Below, in pieces: positions 1 through 6,351 of a DNA stretch of 7,809 nt. The DNA lies in contig LBFQ01000038.1 in the NCBI GenBank assembly GCA_000980735.1, forward strand, positions 1,841 through 9,649, in the 5' to 3' direction. Below the pieces are notes generated by a model, which was not told the origin of the DNA, did not search any database, and saw only the letters and a list, made by a program, of their open reading frames with translations. A program made the translations under genes and the position numbers. Source of the DNA: Candidatus Caldipriscus sp. T1.2. Lineage in GTDB: Bacteria > Hydrothermota > Hydrothermia > LBFQ01. The stretch's first letter is position 1. Every line of letters begins with the position of its first letter.

Positions 1-1743
1 TTTATACATCTTCTCCACCCTCCTGCCCGAAACATCGTAAATTTCTACATTCCCCCCTTCTATATGCGATAAATTTTCACTTACGATGATTGATGGGTCG
101 TAAGATACAGTATGCCGTTCTAACACCCAGCTGTCGGGGTCAAAGACTATGGAAATGGGCTCCCTTGATAAGTCAAATGTGAAACTTTGCACAGCCAAAG
201 AATCCCAAACGGTTATTAGGGTATCCCCAGAGGAGAAATTTACCTTTATCTCTAAGGGCATCTTGTAAATCGGCGCGCTTGAAGGTTGAACCTGAGCTAT
301 CCTTAGGTATAGCCTCCATGTTCCCCCAACGTTTGCTTTCGCCCACCTCACATCGTATATCGGCCAGCCCGGCTGATAAACCCACTGGTTAAAGAACCAA
401 GTTAAATCCATGCCCGTATAACTCATAACGTCGTTTATGAAATCCGCGGTAGTTGCATAAGAATACTCGTGATTAGCCCTATAGTGCCTCAAGGCACCGA
501 AAAATAAAGAAGTATCCTTGTTTAAAACGTACCTAAGCATATGCAAAACCGCCGCACCTTTTTCGTATGTGTAAATCGAGAATATATCGTAAAGGCTTGG
601 ACCCGGGTTATATACAGGAAGTCCAGGGAAGGAAGCGTAAGCAAAAAATCTATTTTCAACCCTGTTTATGTAAGAGCTTTTGTATGCGTTAAATCCACCC
701 GAATCCTCCTTCCAAACAAGCTCGGAATAAGTTGCGAAACCTTCATTTAGCCAAATATCCTTAAAAGTAGCGCAGGTTACCATATTCCCCCACCACTGAT
801 GTGCGAGCTCGTGGGCTTGTGTGGAATTCCCATAAGGACCTCCGAAGAAGGAATTCGTCTGATCCTCCATCGCCCAACCCCCGGGTAAAACTATAGACTG
901 TTCGTACTTTTCCGTATAAAAAGGATATATCCCGTACCTGTTTGAGAATGCATTAAGCATCTGCGTCAAGTTAGAACCCCAGGTTGTATATCCGGAGCCA
1001 AAGGGAATATATGCCCTGACGGGCATACTTATGGGACCATAGTTCCATATCCAAGAGTTGTATTGCAAATTCCTTATGGCGAAGGTTATGAGATATGGCG
1101 CTATGGGATAATTATGCCTATAATGCCACCTCTTTAAAGCTCCGACGGTTTGGGTATCCACAAGAACGCCGTTTGCGACGACCTCCATATCCGCCCTCGC
1201 CTTAATTTCAAACTCCACCCCCTCTTCCGCCTTTTCGTAGGGTTGATCCCAGGATGGAACCCAACACCTAAAATTGTAAGGTTCATTATCCGCATAAACG
1301 AACGTATCCCCTCTAATTGTGAGTCCCGATCCGAAAGCGGAGCAGGAGGTTCCCGGAAGTCCATGATAGTACGCCCAAAGCCATAAGGTATCGTTGGAGC
1401 TTAGGGTGTAAGGTATTACCAACAATCTGTTGGTACCGCTTCCGGAATAAAAATGGTTCAGCCGATTTCCGTTCCCATCCTTCAAACTATCAAGGACCAC
1501 ATCCACGAGGTTTAACTTGATGGTGTCAAGGTTCCACCTTGCCCTAACTTTTATCCCTATCTCCGCCCCCTGTATCTGACCACCGTATATCGTCATCTTT
1601 ATGTAATATTTTCTTATATCGTAAGCGGTGGTTTCAACGTCGGGCCAGCTCAAGAGGTCGTAATAATAGTAAAAACCCTTGAACCTTTCGCTTTCCAAAA
1701 GCCTAACATCCGGCTCATCAAATTGTGCGAGGAAAATTATCAT
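1..1743 (-). CDS. Secreted M1-family zinc metallopeptidase (aminopeptidase-like) with start of T9SS sorting domain; C-terminus cut by window edge
   Basis: The frame is open for 581 codons from the ATG at 1743-1741 to the window edge. Family: peptidase M1 (gluzincin), which removes N-terminal residues from peptides. Seen: an N-terminal beta domain (about 30-225) with the M1-like RCWVPSWDQP (159-168); an exopeptidase-motif relative, GGWAMEDQT (288-296); zinc motif HELAH (H311, E312, H315) in AHELAHQWWGNM; third zinc ligand E334 in WLNEGFATY, 19 residues after H315; and probable catalytic Tyr393 in YEKGAAVLHML. After a beta-rich region (about 465-545) comes VEIYDVSGRRV (566-576), typical of T9SS type A sorting domains, so export to the cell surface or medium is inferred. 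The signal peptide is odd: only MIIFLAQ precedes the mature-looking part. In-frame upstream codons read NRFKIFA after a TAA, with no ATG, GTG or TTG. Cys134 and Cys160 could pair after export. M1 membership is near certain; exact substrate is unknown. Confidence 0.93.
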   Translation of the reverse strand, partial: MIIFLAQFDEPDVRLLESERFKGFYYYYDLLSWPDVETTAYDIRKYYIKMTIYGGQIQGAEIGIKVRARWNLDTIKLNLVDVVLDSLKDGNGNRLNHFYSGSGTNRLLVIPYTLSSNDTLWLWAYYHGLPGTSCSAFGSGLTIRGDTFVYADNEPYNFRCWVPSWDQPYEKAEEGVEFEIKARADMEVVANGVLVDTQTVGALKRWHYRHNYPIAPYLITFAIRNLQYNSWIWNYGPISMPVRAYIPFGSGYTTWGSNLTQMLNAFSNRYGIYPFYTEKYEQSIVLPGGWAMEDQTNSFFGGPYGNSTQAHELAHQWWGNMVTCATFKDIWLNEGFATYSELVWKEDSGGFNAYKSSYINRVENRFFAYASFPGLPVYNPGPSLYDIFSIYTYEKGAAVLHMLRYVLNKDTSLFFGALRHYRANHEYSYATTADFINDVMSYTGMDLTWFFNQWVYQPGWPIYDVRWAKANVGGTWRLYLRIAQVQPSSAPIYKMPLEIKVNFSSGDTLITVWDSLAVQSFTFDLSREPISIVFDPDSWVLERHTVSYDPSIIVSENLSHIEGGNVEIYDVSGRRVEKMYK

Positions 1744-1750
1744 AGCGAAT

Positions 1751-1756
1751 ATTTTA
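1751..1756 (-). promoter_or_regulatory. Putative -10 box for the M1 peptidase gene (leaderless start)
   Basis: Read on the minus strand this is TAAAAT, a close match to the bacterial TATAAT box. Seven bases separate it from the ATG at 1743, so transcription would start at or next to the start codon. No Shine-Dalgarno sequence precedes that ATG. No convincing -35 box is seen at 16-19 bases upstream (the hexamers there are AATCGG, AAATCG, TAAATC and ATAAAT). Called from position and consensus only. Confidence 0.4.
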
Positions 1757-1765
1757 AAGCGGTTT

Positions 1766-1771
1766 TAGAAT
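1766..1771 (+). promoter_or_regulatory. Putative -10 box for argS (leaderless start)
   Basis: TAGAAT matches TATAAT at five of six positions. It ends eight bases before the ATG at 1780, which would place the first transcribed base at the start codon. No purine-rich ribosome binding site lies before that ATG, which fits a leaderless transcript. The -35 region at 17-bp spacing (TAGCGA, 1743-1748) is weak. It would lie on the start codon of the divergent gene, so the two promoters share DNA. Confidence 0.45.
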
Positions 1772-1779
1772 TCCGATTT

Positions 1780-3391
1780 ATGGGAATAGCTTACTTTGAA
1801 GTGCTTAAGGTTTTAAAGGAGAGGTTCGGCTTTGGGGAGCTTGATAGGACGGAAAATCCGGAATATGGGGATTATTACACGAACATAGCGTTTAAGATGG
1901 CAAAGGAGAAAAGGAAACCACCGGTGGAGATCGCCCAAGAACTTTCAAAAGAGATTATGCTTGATGGTGTGGAGGTCTTACCCGTAAAGGGTTATATAAA
2001 CTTTAGAGTTGAGGATGGGAAGCTTTGCGAAATTGTCAACAATTTTGCGAAGGGGGTGGAACTTAAGAAAAATCTTGGAAAGAGGGTTTTGGTGGAGTTT
2101 ATATCCGCAAATCCAACGGGTCCTTTAAACGTCGCCAATGCGAGGGCGGGCGCGGTTGGTGATAGTATAGTTAAAATCTTAAAATTCCTCGGATTTTCCG
2201 CCGAAAGCGAGTATTACGTAAACGACTGCGGAAGTCAGATAATAAATTTGGCTTTATCGGTTTTGCACAAAATAGACCCGGAAAAATATCCGTTTCCGGA
2301 GGACGGATATAGGGGGGATTATATAGAGGATCTTGCGAAGGAATTTAAGGGGGAAAAGTTTGAGGATCTTGAGGAGTTCGGCAGGAGGATAGCCCACAGG
2401 ATCCTTGATTGGCAGAAGGATACATTAAAAAGGTACGGAATAAACTTTGACCGCTTTGTCCTTGAATCAGAGATAAGAAAATCCGAATATCCGGATATGG
2501 TTTTGAGGGCTTTGAAAGAGGAGAAATCTCCTTTACGAATCCGATGGTGCCCTTTATTTTAAAAGCACAAACTTCGGAGATGATAAGGATAGGGTCCTAA
2601 TAAGGTCAAACGGGGAACCCACGTATTTCTTTTGGGATTCCGCATATCACCTTTACAAGCTATTAAGGGGATACGACTTCATAGTGGATATCTTTGGACC
2701 CGATCATCACGGTTATGTCCCAAGGATGAGGGCGATGGTTCAAGCCTTGAAGGAGTATTACAAATTAAGTGGGGAGTATGCGGTGATAATAAACGGTCAG
2801 GTGAATCTTATGGAAGGTGGGGAGAAATTCAGGATGTCCAAGAGGGAGGGAAGGATTTACACCCTTGACGAGCTTTTGGATGAGGTGGGAAGGGACGCAA
2901 TTAGGTTCTTTATGCTTTTGAGGTCCCCATCCTCCGAGCTAAACTTTGATATATCCCTTGCCAAGAAGCTAAACGTTGAAAATCCAGTATATTATGTTCA
3001 ATACGCCCACGCGAGGATAAAAAGTTTGCTTGATTACGCCTCCTCAAACGGTGTAAGCGATGGGGATATAAGGGACTTTCAAAACGAGGATGAGAGAAGA
3101 TTGGCGCGTGCTATTCAATTCTTCCCTTACTACCTTCTAAAAACCTTGCCCTTAACCTTGAGGGAGGAATACCTATTTGGTAAGGGGGGGATCTCATCCG
3201 ATTTTCTTCCCAATCTACTTGTTGATTACCTTATGGAGCTTGCGGGAGAATATCACGGTTTCTACCAGAGGAACAGGATAGTTGGAGATAATAGGCAAAG
3301 GGAGAGGTTGAGGTTATCAATAGCGGTTATGAACATTTTGAAAACCTCCCTTGAGCTTTTGGGAGTTTCCGCACCTGAGAGGATGGGCTAA
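1780..3391 (+). CDS. argS: Arginyl-tRNA synthetase, interrupted by a single-base frameshift near 2521
   Basis: Class I synthetase that charges tRNA-Arg with arginine in the cytoplasm. The first part (1780-2520, 247 codons) has the Arg-tRNA-synthetase N domain (GDYYTNIAFKMAKEKRKPP, about 30-48; KGYINFRV, 70-77) and the catalytic core ISANPTGPLNVAN (108-120). The family usually has HxGH where this one has NVAN. The second part (2522-3391) continues without loss: ESDGALYFKSTNFGDDKDR, then GPDHHGYVPRM (306-316 of the joined protein), FRMSKREG as the KMSKS equivalent (MSKR 352-355), and the DALR anticodon-binding domain ending in LLGVSAPERMG. Joined length is 536 residues, near normal. One extra base shifts the frame; frame 1 otherwise ends at TAA 2560-2562, and gene finders may call two genes (to 2562, and from GTG 2684). 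ATG 1780 is chosen because the family starts just before the N domain; GTG 1723 would add 19 unlike residues and overlap the M1 gene. An essential gene, so an assembly error is likely. Confidence 0.93.
2518..2526 (+). other. argS: Frameshift site within argS
   Basis: Homology to ArgS holds in one frame through VLRALKE (ends 2520) and resumes one base later at RNLLYESDGALYF (from 2522). The local sequence is GAGGAGAAA. Removing one G from the GG at 2520-2521 restores one 536-residue reading frame. Reading on in the first frame gives non-family residues and a stop at 2560-2562. Confidence 0.85.
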
Positions 3392-3399
3392 ATCCCCTT

Positions 3400-3405
3400 T
3401 AAAAT
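3400..3405 (+). promoter_or_regulatory. Possible -10 box ahead of rpmI
   Basis: TAAAAT lies nine bases before the tandem ATGATG at 3415-3420, in the 23-nt argS-rpmI gap, which has no Shine-Dalgarno sequence. The geometry resembles that of the two divergent genes upstream. A CTGAGA at 3375-3380 matches four of six -35 positions but with a long 19-bp spacer. A second, leaderless transcript starting here is possible; simple read-through from argS is the alternative. Confidence 0.25.
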
Positions 3406-3414
3406 ACCCAAATT

Positions 3415-3609
3415 ATGATGAAGACAAAAAAGGCTGTTGCAAAGAGGTTTAAGATCACCGCAAACGGCAAGGTTAAACACCAAAAGAGCGGTAGGAGGCA
3501 TAACCTCGGTCCAAAAAAGAGCAAGAGGAGAAAGAGGAATCTGAGGAAGCCGGGATACCTTGAGAAGGGAGATGCAGAGAAGGTTTTAAGGGCTTTGGGA
3601 ATGAAGTGA
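3415..3609 (+). CDS. rpmI: 50S ribosomal protein L35
   Basis: A small, strongly basic protein of the large ribosomal subunit (64 residues; the family is about 65). The start MKTKKAVAKRFKIT, the KSGRRHNL stretch, the basic run KKSKRRKRNLRKP and the C-terminal DAEKVLRALG follow the bL35 pattern closely. Two ATGs stand in tandem (3415 and 3418); the second gives the family-like MKTKK start, the first adds one Met. No ribosome binding site is visible. The TGA stop (3607-3609) shares its last base with the ATG of the hsp20 gene, so translation is probably coupled. The usual partners infC (IF3) and rplT (L20) are not beside it. Confidence 0.95.
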   Translation: MMKTKKAVAKRFKITANGKVKHQKSGRRHNLGPKKSKRRKRNLRKPGYLEKGDAEKVLRALGMK

Positions 3610-3992
3610 TGTTCAAGGATCCCTTTGAAGAATTTGAGGAATTTTTGACAAGCGTGGGAAATGTACCCTACAGGGTATATAAACCTCCAATAAGCGCATA
3701 CGAAACGGAGGATGAGTTCGTGATATATTTGGCGGTTGGGGGGGCGGATAAATCTTCCTTAAAAGTCATATACGACAGCGGAACTTTGATAATCTCGGGT
3801 AAAAGGCCCGAACCTCCGGGACCCGAAAACAGGATATATCACATAGCAGAGATATACTTTGGACCCTTTGAGAGGAGGCTAAGGTTGAACGCGGAAATAG
3901 ATGTTGATGGTATAACGAGCAAGTTTGAGAATGGGCTTTTGGAGATAAGGGTCCCGAAGAAGAAGAGGAAGATACAAATAGAGGTGGAATAA
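3609..3992 (+). CDS. Small heat-shock protein, Hsp20/alpha-crystallin family
   Basis: ATP-independent holdase that binds unfolding proteins in the cytoplasm and forms oligomers. The product is 127 residues: a short N-terminal arm (DPFEEFEEFL, 4-13), an alpha-crystallin domain (about 25-117) with the hallmark GPFERRLRL (85-93) and the FENGLLEIRVPK stretch (106-117, the A-x-x-x-n-GVL region), then a basic tail and an IxI anchor (I122-Q-I124). ATG 3609 overlaps the rpmI stop; GTG 3606 is an in-frame alternative that adds one residue. Only a weak GGGA (3597-3600) precedes it, so coupling to rpmI is the likely mode of initiation. lon begins one base after the stop, pairing a holdase with a protease. 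No CIRCE-type operator is seen upstream. Confidence 0.94.
   Translation: MFKDPFEEFEEFLTSVGNVPYRVYKPPISAYETEDEFVIYLAVGGADKSSLKVIYDSGTLIISGKRPEPPGPENRIYHIAEIYFGPFERRLRLNAEIDVDGITSKFENGLLEIRVPKKKRKIQIEVE
3981..3987 (+). promoter_or_regulatory. Ribosome binding site of lon
   Basis: GAGGTGG ends six bases before the ATG at 3994, a good Shine-Dalgarno match at good spacing. It lies in the last codons of the hsp20 gene. It shows that this organism does use Shine-Dalgarno pairing, which makes its absence before the M1 gene, argS and rpmI more telling. Confidence 0.75.
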
Positions 3993-3993
3993 A

Positions 3994-6351
3994 ATGCAGA
4001 TACCTTTTGAGGATATAAAGATACCGAGGGAGCTTCCAATTTTACCCGTAAAAGGGGGCGTAATATTTCCCTTTTCAACGGTTCCCGTCATTGTTGGGGT
4101 TGAGAGGTCAAAGAGGCTCATAAACGCGGTCCTATCAACACCCGTTGAACCAAAAATCATAGGCGCATTTATGCAAAAGGATCCGGAAGTGGAGGTGAAG
4201 GGAATAGAGGACCTGTATCCCATAGGTACCGCTTCGGTCCTCCTTAGGATGAATAGGCTACCAGACGGAAACATTAGGGTAATCCTAAGCGGAGTCAAAA
4301 GGATAAGGATCCTGAGGGAGATCCAGCTTGAACCCTACATAATCGCGGAAGTTGAGGAGGTGGAAGAGATAGATTACCCCGAGGAAGAACTTTTACCCCT
4401 AAGGGAGGCTTTACTTCAAACTTTAGCTAAACTTGCTGAATACCAAAGGGTGCCCCAGGAGGCGGTAAATGCTCTTGCTACGTTGCCCAAGATCTCCGCG
4501 TTTGCGGATGTCTCCGCATCCATACTCCAGCATTTAAAGCCCGAGGAGAGATACGAGATCCTCGAGACCCTTGATGTGAAAAAGAGGCTTGAGTTGGTCC
4601 TGAAGTACGCCACCAGGGAGACGGAGCTTCAGGAGCTTTCGGAAAAGATAAGGAGGAGCGTGCAAGAGGAGATGGAGAAAGCGCAGAGGGAGTACTTCCT
4701 AAGGGAACAACTGAAGGCTATACAGAAGGAGCTGGGTATATCGGATGAACAGTCCGAGATAGCGGAGCTTGAAAGGAGGCTGAAGGAGAAACCATTACCG
4801 GATTATGTGAGGAAAGCGGCGGAAACGGAACTTAGGAGGCTACAAAGGGTACCCTCCGCATCCCCCGAATATCATGTGATAAGAACCTACATAGAGTGGA
4901 TCCTTGATCTGCCATGGCTTGAAAGTACCGAGGACAACATGGACTTATCAAATGCCCGGAGGGTGTTGGATGAGGATCACTACGACCTTGAAAGGGTTAA
5001 GGAGAGGATCCTTGAGTACATAGCAATAAAGAAACTGAATCCCACGGGTAAGGCTCCGATCCTTTGTTTCGTTGGTCCCCCAGGTGTAGGAAAGACGAGC
5101 TTGGGTAGGTCCATAGCGAGGGCTTTAAACAAGAAGTTTGTAAGGTTGAGCTTGGGAGGGGTGAGGGACGAGGCGGAGATAAGGGGGCACAGGAGGACAT
5201 ATGTGGGTGCCCTCCCGGGTAGGATAATAATGGCTTTGAAGGAGGCGGGAAGCAACAACCCGGTAATGATGCTCGATGAAATAGATAAGCTCGGGACGGA
5301 TTGGAGGGGGGATCCCGCATCCGCCCTACTTGAGGTTTTGGATCCAGAGCAAAACCACTCCTTTAAGGACCACTACCTTGACCTACCCTTTGACCTTTCC
5401 AAGGTATTCTTCATCACCACCGCAAACACCACCCTAACGATCCCAGCTCCCCTCTTAGACAGGATGGAGGTTATAGAGATCCCCGGCTATGTTTTAGAGG
5501 AGAAGGTGCAAATAGCAATAAACTTTATCATCCCCAAGCAGAAAGAAGAAACCGGATTAAAGGATTGCAATGTAAAATTTGAGGAAAAAGCTCTGGTTAG
5601 GATCATAGAGGAATACACGAGGGAGGCTGGGGTTAGGGAACTTCAGAGGAAGATCAACAGGATCTTTAGGAGGATCGCCTTAAAGATAGCTGAAGAGGGT
5701 GTATCCTGCGATTTTGTAATAAAACCCGAAAACATAGAAGAATATCTCGGAAAACCCGAATACTTCCCTGAGCTCGCGGAGAGGGAGGCTAAAGTTGGGG
5801 TAGCTACCGGACTGGCATGGACACCCGTGGGGGGTTCCGTGCTGTTCGTTGAGGCGGTAAGGGTTCCTGGGGAGAAGGGGTTTAAGCTTACGGGTAGGCT
5901 TGGGGATGTTATGAGGGAGTCAGCGGAGGCTGCCCTTACCTTAGCAAGAAAGTACTCATCCGAAAGGGGAGTGGATCCCGAATTTTGGGATAAGGGTTTT
6001 ATACACCTACACGTTCCCTCCGGAGCAATACCCAAGGACGGTCCTTCCGCTGGCGTTACTATGTTCGTCGCCCTATACTCCTTAGCCTTAAACCTTCCCG
6101 TTCCACCCGATATTGCCATGACGGGTGAGATAACCTTAAGGGGTAAGGTTTTGCCTGTTGGGGGAATAAAAGAGAAGGTGCTTGCGGCGGATAGGGCGGG
6201 GATAAGGAAGGTTCTCCTTCCCACATGGAACAAAAAGGACCTTGAGGATGTTCCAAAGGAGGTAAAGCAAAGGCTTACGTTTTCTTTCATTGACACGGTT
6301 GAAGATGTAATAAGGGAGGTTTTTGAAGAGGTTAAAAGTACTTACGGATAA
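3994..6351 (+). CDS. lon: ATP-dependent protease Lon (LonA type)
   Basis: Cytoplasmic homo-hexameric AAA+ protease that unfolds and degrades damaged and selected regulatory proteins. Length is 785 residues, as expected for LonA (E. coli 784). Order: N-terminal substrate-binding LON domain (about 11-205, starting PRELPILPVKGGVIFPF); helical and coiled region (about 205-300, with EMEKAQREYFLREQLKAIQKEL); AAA+ module with Walker A GPPGVGKT (361-368), Walker B MMLDEID (D428, E429), sensor-1 N478 in TTANT, the GAL-PGR stretch (405-410) and sensor-2 Arg548 in GVREL; then the protease domain with catalytic Ser685 in DGPSAG and Lys727 in GGIKEK. All key residues are intact. Directly downstream of hsp20, it likely belongs to a stress-linked expression unit. 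Its 3' end overlaps priA by 29 bases. Confidence 0.98.
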   Translation: MQIPFEDIKIPRELPILPVKGGVIFPFSTVPVIVGVERSKRLINAVLSTPVEPKIIGAFMQKDPEVEVKGIEDLYPIGTASVLLRMNRLPDGNIRVILSGVKRIRILREIQLEPYIIAEVEEVEEIDYPEEELLPLREALLQTLAKLAEYQRVPQEAVNALATLPKISAFADVSASILQHLKPEERYEILETLDVKKRLELVLKYATRETELQELSEKIRRSVQEEMEKAQREYFLREQLKAIQKELGISDEQSEIAELERRLKEKPLPDYVRKAAETELRRLQRVPSASPEYHVIRTYIEWILDLPWLESTEDNMDLSNARRVLDEDHYDLERVKERILEYIAIKKLNPTGKAPILCFVGPPGVGKTSLGRSIARALNKKFVRLSLGGVRDEAEIRGHRRTYVGALPGRIIMALKEAGSNNPVMMLDEIDKLGTDWRGDPASALLEVLDPEQNHSFKDHYLDLPFDLSKVFFITTANTTLTIPAPLLDRMEVIEIPGYVLEEKVQIAINFIIPKQKEETGLKDCNVKFEEKALVRIIEEYTREAGVRELQRKINRIFRRIALKIAEEGVSCDFVIKPENIEEYLGKPEYFPELAEREAKVGVATGLAWTPVGGSVLFVEAVRVPGEKGFKLTGRLGDVMRESAEAALTLARKYSSERGVDPEFWDKGFIHLHVPSGAIPKDGPSAGVTMFVALYSLALNLPVPPDIAMTGEITLRGKVLPVGGIKEKVLAADRAGIRKVLLPTWNKKDLEDVPKEVKQRLTFSFIDTVEDVIREVFEEVKSTYG
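6314..6320 (+). promoter_or_regulatory. Ribosome binding site deciding the priA start
   Basis: GGGAGGT sits just before TTG 6323, inside the lon coding region. The spacing (2-3 bases) is shorter than ideal. TTG 6323 is still favoured, since an in-frame TAA (6311-6313) blocks any upstream start and the next ATG, GTG or TTG codon lies beyond the first conserved residues. Confidence 0.55.

Noticed and set aside
1134..1386. Open frames at 1150-1386 (+) and 1134-1364 (-) inside the M1 gene
   Set aside because: The M1 frame runs unbroken through here with family motifs on both sides; these are out-of-frame shadows.
1417..1435. Perfect 8-bp inverted repeat (TACCAACA, ATC loop, TGTTGGTA)
   Set aside because: Lies deep inside the M1 coding region with no U-run and no gene boundary; most likely chance, though the stem is neat.
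1723..1779. Earlier GTG start for argS at 1723
   Set aside because: It adds 19 residues with no match to the ArgS N domain, overlaps the M1 start codon and would place the -10 box inside the gene. ATG 1780 fits family length better.
3795..3826. Compound inverted repeat (TCGGGT/ACCCGA enclosing CCCG/CGGG) in hsp20
   Set aside because: Encodes the Pro/Gly-rich loop of the alpha-crystallin domain; GC-rich Pro and Gly codons explain it.
5643..6296. Long open frame (217 codons) on the minus strand inside lon
   Set aside because: Lon's catalytic domain on the other strand is complete and conserved; the antisense product is Ser/Thr/Pro-rich with no recognisable motif and is a by-product of codon bias. 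The same holds for minus-strand frames at 3839-4298, 4416-4613, 4980-5320 and 7016-7726.
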